Shown one piece after another: positions 8,661-16,868 of a DNA stretch of 64,000 nt (positions are counted from its first letter, which is position 1; each line of letters starts with the position of its first letter). The DNA lies in contig NZ_JACCBP010000001.1 in NCBI RefSeq assembly GCF_013408655.1, positions 682,001 through 746,000 of the forward strand, given 5' to 3'. Source of the stretch: Pigmentiphaga litoralis. GTDB taxonomy: Bacteria; Pseudomonadota; Gammaproteobacteria; Burkholderiales; Burkholderiaceae_B. Position numbers and translations under genes: made by a program. Under the pieces are notes generated by a model that was given only the letters and a program-made list of their open reading frames with translations, had not been told where the DNA came from and made no database searches.

Positions 8661-9383
8661 TTATTCCTGCCCCGCAGACCGCAGCCTGGCTTCGGTGTTC
8701 ACGATATGAATGCGAGCGAACTGCCGAGCCATGTCGGGGTCACCTTTTTCGATCGCCGCGAACACCTTGGCGTGTTCCTTTTGCGCCTGCGCGCCGCGGC
8801 CTGATACCTTCGACGAACGGCGGCGCGAGACTTCGATGTTCTTGCGCAGCAGCACAGCCATGAAGTCAAAGAAGAGGATGTAGTTGTCATTGCGCGTCGC
8901 GCGCGCGATGGCACGGTGAAAGCCCAGATCGGCTTCGACGCCCAAGGTCACGTCGCCGGTCGCGATCGCTTCTGCCATGGCATCGAGCGCTGCACGAATG
9001 TCGATCAGATCCGTTGCAGTGCGGCGTTCAGCTGCGAGGGCGGCAGCTTCGATTTCCACACCGCGGCGCAGTTCGACTATCCCCAGAATCTGTGCGGTGT
9101 CATGACCGGCTGCCTGGATCCGCAGCACAGACAAGGGCGCATTGGCGATGACCTGGAGACCACGGCCTTGCTTGCTCGAGACGATTCCTTCGGACTTCAA
9201 CCGCGAGACGGCTTCGCGCAGCACCGTGCGCGACACGCCGAATCGGTCCGCAATGGCCTGCTCGGGCGGCAGCACATCCCCGACGTGGTATTGCCCACCG
9301 GTGATCTCGTCCATTAACCGCTGGGTAATGCGGTCGGTCAGGTTAGGTTCGTTGCGGGGGTGGACATCAACTGCCGAGGCCAT
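8661..9383 (-). CDS. GntR-family (FadR/FCD type) transcriptional regulator
   Basis: A 240-residue regulator. The N-terminal winged helix (about residues 15-80) carries LPPEQAIADRFGVSRTVLREAVSRLKSEGIV followed by QGRG, the GntR signature. The C-terminal FCD domain (about 95-225) is all-helical and has the expected ligand and metal positions: Asp and His in EADLGFHRAIARATRN, and a later EHAKVFAAI histidine. Such regulators sense organic acids such as lactate, glycolate or sugar acids. The ATG at 9383 has AAGGAGA ten bases upstream. It is monocistronic by position: 217 bases separate it from the ABC fusion gene downstream and about 96 from the Ada gene. Its effector and targets are unknown. Confidence 0.93.
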   Translation of the reverse strand: MASAVDVHPRNEPNLTDRITQRLMDEITGGQYHVGDVLPPEQAIADRFGVSRTVLREAVSRLKSEGIVSSKQGRGLQVIANAPLSVLRIQAAGHDTAQILGIVELRRGVEIEAAALAAERRTATDLIDIRAALDAMAEAIATGDVTLGVEADLGFHRAIARATRNDNYILFFDFMAVLLRKNIEVSRRRSSKVSGRGAQAQKEHAKVFAAIEKGDPDMARQFARIHIVNTEARLRSAGQE

Positions 9384-9479
9384 GCTTGTCTCCTTTGTAG
9401 GATAATAACATTGGTGATCTCGTCAAATTGATGACGGAACGTGTTCGCGGACCCCGCCGCCGGGTACCCGAGCGCCGCG

Positions 9480-10769
9480 TCAAATCTCCGGTTTACCTTC
9501 CACCGCTTCCTTGCGCAGCAGCTCTTTCTTGCGCTCGATTCCCCAGCGATAGCCGGCAAGGTCCCCGCCCATCCGAACCACCCGATGGCAAGGGATCGCC
9601 ACGGCCAGCCGATTCGCGCCACACGCCTGCGCCACCGCACGCACCGACGACGGGGACCCGATGCGCGACGCCAGTTCGGTGTAGCTGATCGTTGTGCCGG
9701 CCGGGATCTTGCGCAGCGCGCGCCACACCCGTTCCTGGAAAGCCGTCCCACGAACATCGAGCGGCAAGTTCAGCCCCAGGCCGGGTGCGTCGACCATTCC
9801 GACCACTTGCGCCACCCACTGCTCGAAGGCAGCGTCCGCGCCAATCAGTTCGGCCTTTGGGAATTGGTTATGAAGGTCGCGCAACAACAGTTCCGGATCA
9901 TCGCCAAGCAGGATCGCGCAGATGCCGCGCCCGCTGCCCGCCACCAACACGGCGCCCAATGTGGTCTGGCCGATCGCGAAATGAATCTGGGCATCGACGC
10001 CGCCCGCACGAAAAGCGCGCGGACGCATGCCCAGCCGGCCGTCCGATTCCTGATAGAAGCGGCTGTGCGAGTTGAAGCCTGCGTCGTAGATCGCCTGGGT
10101 GACCGTGGATGCCTCGCCCAGTTGCTCGCGCATGCGTTGCGCACGAAAGGCCGTCGCGTACGCCTTGGGCGTCAGGCCCATTTCCTGTTTGAACAGACGA
10201 TGCAGATGAAAGCTGCTGATGCCGGCGTGGGCGGCCAGGTCGGCAAGGGGAGGTGGGGTGTCGGACTGTTCGATGAGGCGGCAGGTCTGCTCGACCAATT
10301 GCAATCGCCGTTCTGCTGCCTGGCTGCCGTCGGCGCTTGCGCGCCGGCTGGGCCGGTAGCCTGCGGCTTCAGCCGCGGCCGGTGTGTCGAAGAATTCGAC
10401 ATTGTCGCGGCGGGGAATACGGGCGGATGAACTTGGCCGGCCGTACACGCCGGTTGTGCGGACGGCAACCACGAAGCATGCGTCGGCAGCGCGGTCGCGG
10501 CTGATCACGGCGCGCCAGCGGGCCTCGTCGCCTGCATAGCGCGCGGCGTCCACGGCGTCAGCACCCGCGACATCGGCACCCGCGACATCGGCACCCACGG
10601 CATCAGCACCCCGGGCATTGGCACCCGCGGCATCGGCACCCACGGCATCAGCACCCCGGGCATTGGCGCCCGCGACATCGGCACCCATGACATCAGCACC
10701 CACCACGTCAGCATCCGCTGTGTCGGCATGCTCGACACCATGTACATCAAGGAAACGGGAAGAAGTCAT
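9480..10769 (-). CDS. ada: Ada-family methyltransferase/AraC protein without zinc cysteines
   Basis: A 429-residue Ada-type protein. The C-terminal O6-alkylguanine methyltransferase (about 260-420) is intact, with the AIPCHRVV acceptor cysteine. The middle AraC-type DNA-binding domain (about 160-255) aligns closely with E. coli Ada. The N-Ada domain (about 80-155) has its fold sequence, RTTGVY and NVEFF, but all four zinc-binding cysteines of E. coli Ada (C38, C42, C69, C72) are replaced by Gly, Ser, Ser and Ala, so methylphosphotriester repair and the methylation switch should be lost. Residues 20-74 are eleven pentad repeats (ADxxG), an addition not seen in normal Ada. A sequence close to the E. 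coli Ada box lies 65 bases upstream of the ATG. Confidence 0.92.
   Translation of the reverse strand: MTSSRFLDVHGVEHADTADADVVGADVMGADVAGANARGADAVGADAAGANARGADAVGADVAGADVAGADAVDAARYAGDEARWRAVISRDRAADACFVVAVRTTGVYGRPSSSARIPRRDNVEFFDTPAAAEAAGYRPSRRASADGSQAAERRLQLVEQTCRLIEQSDTPPPLADLAAHAGISSFHLHRLFKQEMGLTPKAYATAFRAQRMREQLGEASTVTQAIYDAGFNSHSRFYQESDGRLGMRPRAFRAGGVDAQIHFAIGQTTLGAVLVAGSGRGICAILLGDDPELLLRDLHNQFPKAELIGADAAFEQWVAQVVGMVDAPGLGLNLPLDVRGTAFQERVWRALRKIPAGTTISYTELASRIGSPSSVRAVAQACGANRLAVAIPCHRVVRMGGDLAGYRWGIERKKELLRKEAVEGKPEI
10548..10712 (-). repeat. 11 x 15-bp coding minisatellite in ada
   Basis: Eleven 15-base units encode pentads of the form A(D/N)xxG, residues 20-74 of the Ada protein. 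A higher-order duplication is visible: the block ANARGADAVGADAAG is followed at once by ANARGADAVGADVAG, a 45-base repeat of three units. Such repeats are prone to copy-number change by slippage and stay in frame. Confidence 0.9.
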
Positions 10770-10833
10770 GACAGGTCACCGAAAGGTCGATGCGTTCACT
10801 GTAGGTGCGCGGCCCCTGAGGCGCAGCCCGTTT

Positions 10834-10847
10834 CTTGCGCTTGAATT
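10834..10847 (-). promoter_or_regulatory. Ada-box-like operator with possible -10
   Basis: On the minus strand the sequence AATTCAAGCGCAAG resembles the E. coli ada promoter element AATTAAAGCGCAAG, differing at one base (recalled from the literature, not searched). About 30 bases downstream is TACAGT, a plausible -10. The ATG of ada is 65 bases from the box. In E. coli the box is bound only by Ada methylated in its zinc domain, which this protein no longer has. Confidence 0.55.
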
Positions 10848-10978
10848 CGACAACGAAGCGAGGCGTGAAGACCCGGGCGCATCGCATCGATGCACGACGC
10901 GGCCGCACAGGCCAACAGCAGACGTCTACGACGCACCCACGACCTCCCAGCCACCGCCGCACCACCGCGCCCCACCAC

Positions 10979-11545
10979 CTACTTCACCTGCTGCTTCCCC
11001 AGCTTGCGCGCCAGCGTCCGCCTATGCATTCCCAACCTGCGCGCCGTCTCGGAAATATTGAAGCCCGTCTCGGCCAAGGTCTCGTGGATCTTTTCCCATT
11101 CCAGCGTCTTGATCGACGTGGTCCGGCCAGTCAGTTCCACCTCGATATTGCCCTCGGCGCGTTCAAAGGCCGCTTCAATATCGTCGGTGTTCGACGGCTT
11201 GGCCAGGTAATGACAGGCCCCCAGCTTGATCGCTTCGACCGCGGTTGCGATGCTGGCGAAGCCGGTCAGCACGACGATCAACATATCAGGATCGTGCGCA
11301 TGCAGGGCCTGCACGCAGGCCAGGCCCGACGCCTCACCCTTCAGTTTCAGATCGACCACGGCGTAGCCGGGCGAATGATCGGGCAACAGGGCAACGACGT
11401 CTTCCAGGCTGGCGGCGTGCAGCACCGTGTAGTCACGGCGCTCGAACGACCGCCCCAGCGTGCGGGCGAACGCGGCGTCGTCTTCGACGATCAGCAGGGT
11501 GCGGTCGCTGATGGCGGTGTCGGGTGCGTCGTCGTCAATCGGCAT
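10979..11545 (-). CDS. regA: RegA/PrrA/ActR-type response regulator
   Basis: A 188-residue regulator of the RegA (PrrA, ActR, RoxR) family. The receiver domain (about residues 15-130) has the acidic pair EDD at 21-23, phosphoacceptor D65 in VVDLKLKGE, T94 and K116. The C-terminal Fis-like helix-turn-helix reads NISETARRLGMHRRTLARKL, which is highly characteristic of this family. The ATG at 11545 overlaps the end of the kinase gene by 11 bases, so the two are translationally coupled; an upstream start would add a basic stretch without homology. RegA proteins switch respiratory and energy genes with redox state. Here it is the last gene of the cyo operon, which suggests control of this oxidase and other respiratory genes. 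Confidence 0.93.
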   Translation of the reverse strand: MPIDDDAPDTAISDRTLLIVEDDAAFARTLGRSFERRDYTVLHAASLEDVVALLPDHSPGYAVVDLKLKGEASGLACVQALHAHDPDMLIVVLTGFASIATAVEAIKLGACHYLAKPSNTDDIEAAFERAEGNIEVELTGRTTSIKTLEWEKIHETLAETGFNISETARRLGMHRRTLARKLGKQQVK

Positions 11546-12893
11546 CGATGCCTTCTTCCTCTTCGTCCAGCGTAATGGCCGCAAGCGGCAGGGTCACGGT
11601 CACGAACGCGCCGCCGTCTGCACGGTTCCCGGCGTCGACGCTGCCGCCGAGCGTGCGCGCCACGTTCACCACCAGGAACAGCCCCAGGCCACCCCCCGGC
11701 CGGCCTTTGGTGGACTGATAGGGCGTACCGAGTCGTTGCAGGATGCCCGGCGCAAATCCCGGGCCCCGATCGGTGACGGTCAGTCGCAACATGTTCTCGT
11801 CGCGCACGGCTTCCAGGCCGACCCAGGTCGGCGAGGCTTCCAGGGCATTATCCAGCACATTGCAGACCATCTGTTTGATGGCCGAGTCCGACACGATCCG
11901 CAGGTCGTCGCCAAACCGGTTGCGATAGTCCACGGACGACACCGATCGCGTCACCTTCCACTCATCCACCAGATTGTCGAGGAAGGTGCGCATGGTGGTT
12001 TCGGCGGGCGAATCACCGCGCGCTTCGCCCGCCGACAGCAGGATGCCGCTGACGATGGACTTGCAGCGCAAGACCTGCGCCTGCATCTCTTCAATCTCTT
12101 GCAGCATGTCGGGTTCGGACGTAAAAGAGGGCAGGTGGGCCCAGTCGCCAAGGATCACCGACAGGGTCGCCAGCGGCGTTCCCAGTTCGTGCGCCGCGCC
12201 CGACGCAAGCAGGCCCATGCGCACGATGTGCTCTTCTTCAGCTGCGCGCTGGCGCAGGTCCGCCAGTCGCGCATCGCGGGCGCGCAGGTTGGCGCTGATG
12301 CGGCTGATGAACACCACCAGCAGGGCGGCGTTCAGCGCAAAGCAGAGCAGCATGCCCTGGATGTACGGGCTCCACAGGCCGCGGTCGTGGTCCAGGGGCA
12401 GGGCAAGCGGCCGGCCGAACAGGGCCAGGCCCGCAAAGCAGGCGCCGGTGATGGCAACGATGGTCCAGGTCGACCAGGCCTCGAGCAGCACCGCGGCTAG
12501 CGTGACCTGCAGCAGATACAGGAAGACGAAGGGGTTGGTCGCGCCGCCGCTCAGGTAGAGCTGGCCGGTCAGCATGGCAACGTCGACCAGGACGGCTACC
12601 AGCAGTTCGGCATTGGTGACTTCGGGATGGGTGCGCAAGCGCAGCACACTGATGGCATTGAATAGCACCAGGCCGCCCAGCAGCCACAGCATGGGCTTGA
12701 GCGGGAGCGGGATATCGAAGCCGAAGTGAACAACCAGGATGGTGGCGAACTGCCCGAGCGCAGCGATCCAGCGCAGCTCGATCAGCTGCTGCATGTTCTT
12801 GCGTCCGGTGGTGTCGTTCATGCCGCGGCGCGTGGCGGCCGGCGGCTGCGGGCTTTGCAGCAGGGTGACTGTGTCAGTCGGAAAGTGGGGCAT
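11535..12893 (-). CDS. regB: RegB/PrrB-type redox sensor histidine kinase
   Basis: A 452-residue membrane histidine kinase of the RegB family. About six hydrophobic segments span residues 40-200 and contain the conserved GGATNPF heptapeptide (116-122), known in RegB as the quinone-interaction motif. The H-box is AAHELGTPLATLS with H235, and C277 in VLRCKSIVSG matches the redox-active cysteine of Rhodobacter RegB, which lies a similar distance after the histidine. The ATPase domain has NVLDNALEAS and DRGPGF. The start at 12893 overlaps the SURF1 gene by 20 bases; a longer form from 12968 is possible. Encoded in the same overlapping operon as the ubiquinol oxidase, it is well placed to sense quinone pool redox state. 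Confidence 0.93.
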   Translation of the reverse strand: MPHFPTDTVTLLQSPQPPAATRRGMNDTTGRKNMQQLIELRWIAALGQFATILVVHFGFDIPLPLKPMLWLLGGLVLFNAISVLRLRTHPEVTNAELLVAVLVDVAMLTGQLYLSGGATNPFVFLYLLQVTLAAVLLEAWSTWTIVAITGACFAGLALFGRPLALPLDHDRGLWSPYIQGMLLCFALNAALLVVFISRISANLRARDARLADLRQRAAEEEHIVRMGLLASGAAHELGTPLATLSVILGDWAHLPSFTSEPDMLQEIEEMQAQVLRCKSIVSGILLSAGEARGDSPAETTMRTFLDNLVDEWKVTRSVSSVDYRNRFGDDLRIVSDSAIKQMVCNVLDNALEASPTWVGLEAVRDENMLRLTVTDRGPGFAPGILQRLGTPYQSTKGRPGGGLGLFLVVNVARTLGGSVDAGNRADGGAFVTVTLPLAAITLDEEEEGIDAD

Positions 12894-13746
12894 CTTCGCG
12901 TTCTCCGTTCGCGCGAAGTGTAAGCGGTTCCTGTTGCTGGCGCAGGCGCCGCTCGTCGCGCGCCACATACCAAGCCGCGAAGATCACCATCAGCATGAGG
13001 CCGTACCACGTCAGGGCATAGACCAGGTGGCTGTTTGGAAAACGGATGACGGTCAGGCCGCCAATGGGCCACGACCGTTCCCCGTTGGCGCCGGGCGGTG
13101 TCGCCGCAGCGTCGATGAAGTAGGGCGCAACGTTGGTCAAGCCGCGAGCAGCGGCAATGGCCTGAACGTCGCGCGAGAACCAGCGGTCGCCGGCGGGATC
13201 GTTGTCCCGCAGGAAGCCGCCTTTGGGCTCGGTGATGCGCAGCAGGCCGGTCACGACCACGTCGCCGGAGGGTTCCGCGCCGCGAGTGGTGCGGTCCCGG
13301 CGTTCCGGCGAGACGAAGCCGCGATTGATGAGCACGGTGGTGCCGTCATCGCGCAGCAATGGCGACATGACCCAGAAGCCGCTGCCGACCTCGGTCACGG
13401 CCTGGACGAAACTTTCGCTGTCGTGTTTGAACTGGCCGCGGACTTCGACATGGCGGTATTCGTCGTCCGCCTTGTTGACCGCCGGCCAGCGGTCTTTGCC
13501 GGGGGCCGCCACGGCGGGCGCATGCACCCGCTGGTCGACCCGTTCGATCAGGTCCAGCTTCCAGGCACGCCGATAGACCTGCCAGGTGCCAAGCGCAGCA
13601 AAGCCGCCGGCAAGGATCGCGGCAAGGAGGGAGAGGGTGACAAGGAAGGTAAAGGATCGCGCGCGCCGCCGGGCGGGGCCCGACGGGGCGGCGGGTGCCG
13701 GCCCAGGAGTCGGGCCGGCGGAGGGCGTGTGTTGCGGGTCAGTCAA
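12874..13746 (-). CDS. SURF1-family oxidase assembly protein
   Basis: A 290-residue SURF1/Shy1-family protein. It has a Pro/Ala-rich N-terminus, a first membrane segment around residues 30-52 followed by LGTWQVYRR, a periplasmic domain with VLINRGFV, and a second membrane segment near 245-265. These features define the family that helps insert heme into subunit I of heme-copper oxidases. It starts 2 bases after the cyoD stop with an apparent TTG (no in-frame ATG exists near the first membrane segment) and overlaps regB by 20 bases. In this operon it takes the place where enterobacteria carry cyoE, so heme O synthase must be encoded elsewhere. Confidence 0.9.
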   Translation of the reverse strand: MTDPQHTPSAGPTPGPAPAAPSGPARRRARSFTFLVTLSLLAAILAGGFAALGTWQVYRRAWKLDLIERVDQRVHAPAVAAPGKDRWPAVNKADDEYRHVEVRGQFKHDSESFVQAVTEVGSGFWVMSPLLRDDGTTVLINRGFVSPERRDRTTRGAEPSGDVVVTGLLRITEPKGGFLRDNDPAGDRWFSRDVQAIAAARGLTNVAPYFIDAAATPPGANGERSWPIGGLTVIRFPNSHLVYALTWYGLMLMVIFAAWYVARDERRLRQQQEPLTLRANGEREDAPLSD

Positions 13747-13748
13747 GA

Positions 13749-14183
13749 TCAGGGCATGTTGTTCATGTCATGCAGCATGTTCGGCATCATGTTGGTGTTC
13801 AGATGGAACATCACCCAGATGGAACCTGCCAGGGTAATCACGACAAGGACAATGGTGAAGATCAGCGCCAGCATCGTCCACCCGCCTTCGGAGCGGGCGT
13901 TCATGTGCAGGAAGTAGACCATGTGAACCACGATCTGCACGGCGGCGAAACCCAGGATGACCAGGGCGGTCGTGCCCGAATCCTGGAACTGGCCGGTCAT
14001 CACGATCCAGAACGGGATCACCGTCAGGATCACGGCCAGCACGAAGCCGGTCATGTATTCCCGGAAGGTGCCGTGGCTCGAGCCATCGCCATGATCGTGA
14101 TCGTGGTCGTCGTGACCGTGATGGCCGTCATCATGACCATGCGCGTGGCCGTGCGCATGCAGGGTATTGGTGTCCGCGCTCAC
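13749..14183 (-). CDS. cyoD: Cytochrome bo3-type ubiquinol oxidase subunit IV
   Basis: A 144-residue subunit IV with three membrane segments (about residues 45-65, 73-93 and 103-125) and the family sequence GFxLAVILTVIPF and VQIVVHMVYFLHM. It stabilises the oxidase complex. Unlike E. coli CyoD, the N-terminus (about residues 9-38) is a His/Asp/Gly-rich segment with 12 histidines, which could bind copper, zinc or nickel. Translation starts at a GTG that overlaps the cyoC stop (GTGA). It is followed within 2 bases by the SURF1 gene. Confidence 0.93.
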   Translation of the reverse strand: MSADTNTLHAHGHAHGHDDGHHGHDDHDHDHGDGSSHGTFREYMTGFVLAVILTVIPFWIVMTGQFQDSGTTALVILGFAAVQIVVHMVYFLHMNARSEGGWTMLALIFTIVLVVITLAGSIWVMFHLNTNMMPNMLHDMNNMP

Positions 14184-14821
14184 GGCAGCACTCCCATCAG
14201 ATAGACAAAGGTGAACACGCCAATCCAGACCACGTCCAGAAAGTGCCAGAACATCGACAGGCAGGCCAGGCGGCGGCGGTTTTCTGCGATCAGGCCGTGA
14301 CGCTTGACCTGGAACATCAGTGTGACCAGCCAGATGATGCCGAACGAGACGTGCAGGCCGTGCGTACCCACCAGGGTGAAGAACGACGACAGGAACGCGC
14401 TGCGCTGTGGCGTCGCGCCTTCGTGGATCAGGTGCGCGAATTCATACAGCTCGAGGCCGATGAAGACCGCGCCCAGCAGGCCGGTCAGCGCCAGCCAGCC
14501 CAGCACCGCGTTGACGCGCTTGCGGCGCATCTCGATCATGGCGAAACCATACGTGATCGACGACAGCAGCAGCATGGAGGTGTTGATGGCCACCAGCGGC
14601 AGGTCGAACAGGTCGGCACCCGACGGGCCGGCCGCGTAACTGCGGCCCAGCACGCCGTGCACCGCGAACAGACACGCGAAGATCAGGCAGTCGCTCATCA
14701 GGTAGAGCCAGAAGCCCAACCCGGTGGCGTTTTCGACGTGGTGCTCGCCTGGCACGTAGAACCGCAGGTTGTCCGGCGAGCTTGCGTCGCCGGTCGCAGG
14801 GATAGCGTGTGAATTAGACAT
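14180..14821 (-). CDS. cyoC: Cytochrome bo3-type ubiquinol oxidase subunit III
   Basis: A 213-residue heme-copper oxidase subunit III with five membrane segments, the length and helix count typical of the CyoC branch. Recognisable are [18 protein letters not shown] near residue 32-50, the glutamate in the GLELYEF segment, and the [13 protein letters not shown] and [15 protein letters not shown] segments. It overlaps cyoB by 8 bases at its start and cyoD by 4 bases at its end, so the subunits are translated in a coupled way. Confidence 0.95.
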   Translation of the reverse strand: MSNSHAIPATGDASSPDNLRFYVPGEHHVENATGLGFWLYLMSDCLIFACLFAVHGVLGRSYAAGPSGADLFDLPLVAINTSMLLLSSITYGFAMIEMRRKRVNAVLGWLALTGLLGAVFIGLELYEFAHLIHEGATPQRSAFLSSFFTLVGTHGLHVSFGIIWLVTLMFQVKRHGLIAENRRRLACLSMFWHFLDVVWIGVFTFVYLMGVLP

Positions 14822-16817
14822 ATTGGGCCAGCAGTCGGGTACGTTCCGTCTCGACGCGCAGGACGTCTTCGGCGGGGATGTAATAGTCGCGCTTGTAGTT
14901 GAAGGTGTGGACGATCGTCACGATCAGCAGGGCGGCAAACGAGATGCCGGCCAGCAGCCACATATGCCAGATCAACGCAAAGCCCAGCACCGTCGAGATA
15001 CCCGCGAGGATGATGCCCGCGCCGGTGTTCTTCGGCATGTGGATCGGCATGAAGCCTTCCGAAGGGCGCTTGTAGTTGCGCTGCTTCATCTGCCACCAGG
15101 CGTCGCCTTCATGGATTTCCGGGGTGAACGCAAAGTTGTAGGCAGGCGGGGGAGACGAGGTCGCCCACTCCAGCGTACGGCCATCCCACGGGTCACCCGT
15201 GTGATCGCGCAGCGCTTCACGGTTGCGGAAGCTGACGACCAGCTGGATCAGGAAGCTTGCGATACCCAGTGCGATCAGGACAGCGCCCACGGCGGCGATC
15301 TGGAACCAGATCTGCAGCGACGGATCCGTGAAGTGGCTCATGCGACGGGTCACGCCCATGAAGCCCAGCACGTACAGCGGTGCGAAAGCCACCCAGAAAC
15401 CGATCAGCCAGAACCAGAACGAGCACTTGCCCCAGAACGGATCGAGCTTGTAGCCGAAGGCCTTCGGGAACCAGTAGTTGATGCCTGCCATCAGGCCGAA
15501 CAGCACGCCGCCGATGATCACGTTGTGGAAGTGGGCGATCAGGAACAGCGAGTTGTGCAGCACGAAGTCAGCCGGGGGAACAGCCAGCATCACGCCGGTC
15601 ATGCCACCGATCACGAACGTGACCATGAAACCCACCGTCCACAGCATCGGCACTTCGAACTTGATGCGGCCACGGTACATCGTGAACAGCCAGTTGAAGA
15701 TCTTCGCGCCGGTCGGGATCGATATGATCATCGTCGTGATCCCGAAGAACGAGTTCACGCTTGCACCCGACCCCATCGTGAAGAAGTGATGCAGCCAGAC
15801 CAGGTACGACAGCACGGTAATCACGACAGTGGCGTACACCATCGACGCGTACCCGAACAGGCGCTTGCGGCTGAAGGTCGACACGACTTCCGAGAACACG
15901 CCGAACAGCGGCAGGATCAGGATGTACACCTCGGGGTGGCCCCAGATCCAGATCAAGTTCACGTACATCATCGAGTTGCCGCCGAAGTCGTTCGTGAAGA
16001 AGTTGAATCCGGCGTAACGGTCGAGGGACAGCAGGGCCAGCACGGCGGTCAGCACCGGGAAGGCGGCAACGATCAGCACGTTGGTGCACAGCGCGGTCCA
16101 CGTGAAGATCGGCATCTTCATCAGGCCCATGCCGGGCGCGCGCATCTTGACGATGGTCGCCAGCAGGTTGACGCCTGACAGCAATGTTCCGACCCCCGCG
16201 ATCTGCAAGGCCCAGATGTAGTAATCCACCCCCACGTCTGGACTCTGCGCGATGCCGGACAGCGGCGGATAGGCCAGCCAGCCGGTACGGGCGAATTCAC
16301 CGACGAACAGCGATGCCATCAGCAGCACGGCGCCGCTGGTGGTCATCCAGAAACTGAAGTTGTTCAGGAACGGGAAGGCCACGTCGCGGGCGCCGATCTG
16401 CAGCGGCACAACGAAGTTCATCAGGCCCGTCACCAGCGGCATCGCCACGAAGAAGATCATGATGACGCCGTGCGCCGTAAAGATCTGGTCGTAGTGGTGC
16501 GGCGGCAGGAAGCCGGCGTTGTCGCCGAAGGCGATCGCCTGCTGGGCCCGCATCATCAGCGCATCGGCAAAGCCGCGCAGCAGCATGATGATGCCCAGGA
16601 TCATGTACATGATCCCGATCTTCTTGTGGTCAATGCTGGTGAACCACTCTTTCCAGAGGTAGGTCCAGAGCTTGAAGTAGAACAGCACGCCCACGAGCGC
16701 CAGGCCGCCCAGCAGCACGGCGGCGAAGGTGACCAGCAGGATGGGCTCGTGGAAGGGAATCGCCTCCCACGAGAGGCGGCCGAATATTAGCTTGGTGAGA
16801 TCGAGTTGTTCAGACAT
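14814..16817 (-). CDS. cyoB: Cytochrome bo3-type ubiquinol oxidase subunit I
   Basis: A 667-residue catalytic subunit that reduces oxygen to water and pumps protons. The low-spin heme ligand H116 is in [11 protein letters not shown] and its partner is in [11 protein letters not shown]. The CuB ligands are in WGHPEVYIL, with the His-Tyr crosslink pair, and in WLHHFFT. The quinol site residues of E. coli CyoB (R71, D75, H98, Q101) are conserved as R81, D85, H108 and Q111, which indicates ubiquinol rather than cytochrome c as donor. The length matches E. coli CyoB. It is transcribed between cyoA and cyoC. Confidence 0.97.
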   Translation of the reverse strand: MSEQLDLTKLIFGRLSWEAIPFHEPILLVTFAAVLLGGLALVGVLFYFKLWTYLWKEWFTSIDHKKIGIMYMILGIIMLLRGFADALMMRAQQAIAFGDNAGFLPPHHYDQIFTAHGVIMIFFVAMPLVTGLMNFVVPLQIGARDVAFPFLNNFSFWMTTSGAVLLMASLFVGEFARTGWLAYPPLSGIAQSPDVGVDYYIWALQIAGVGTLLSGVNLLATIVKMRAPGMGLMKMPIFTWTALCTNVLIVAAFPVLTAVLALLSLDRYAGFNFFTNDFGGNSMMYVNLIWIWGHPEVYILILPLFGVFSEVVSTFSRKRLFGYASMVYATVVITVLSYLVWLHHFFTMGSGASVNSFFGITTMIISIPTGAKIFNWLFTMYRGRIKFEVPMLWTVGFMVTFVIGGMTGVMLAVPPADFVLHNSLFLIAHFHNVIIGGVLFGLMAGINYWFPKAFGYKLDPFWGKCSFWFWLIGFWVAFAPLYVLGFMGVTRRMSHFTDPSLQIWFQIAAVGAVLIALGIASFLIQLVVSFRNREALRDHTGDPWDGRTLEWATSSPPPAYNFAFTPEIHEGDAWWQMKQRNYKRPSEGFMPIHMPKNTGAGIILAGISTVLGFALIWHMWLLAGISFAALLIVTIVHTFNYKRDYYIPAEDVLRVETERTRLLAQYV

Positions 16818-16868
16818 CTTGGGTACCGATGCGGAAAGCGCGGGAGAGAATTACAGGAAGACGATCGG

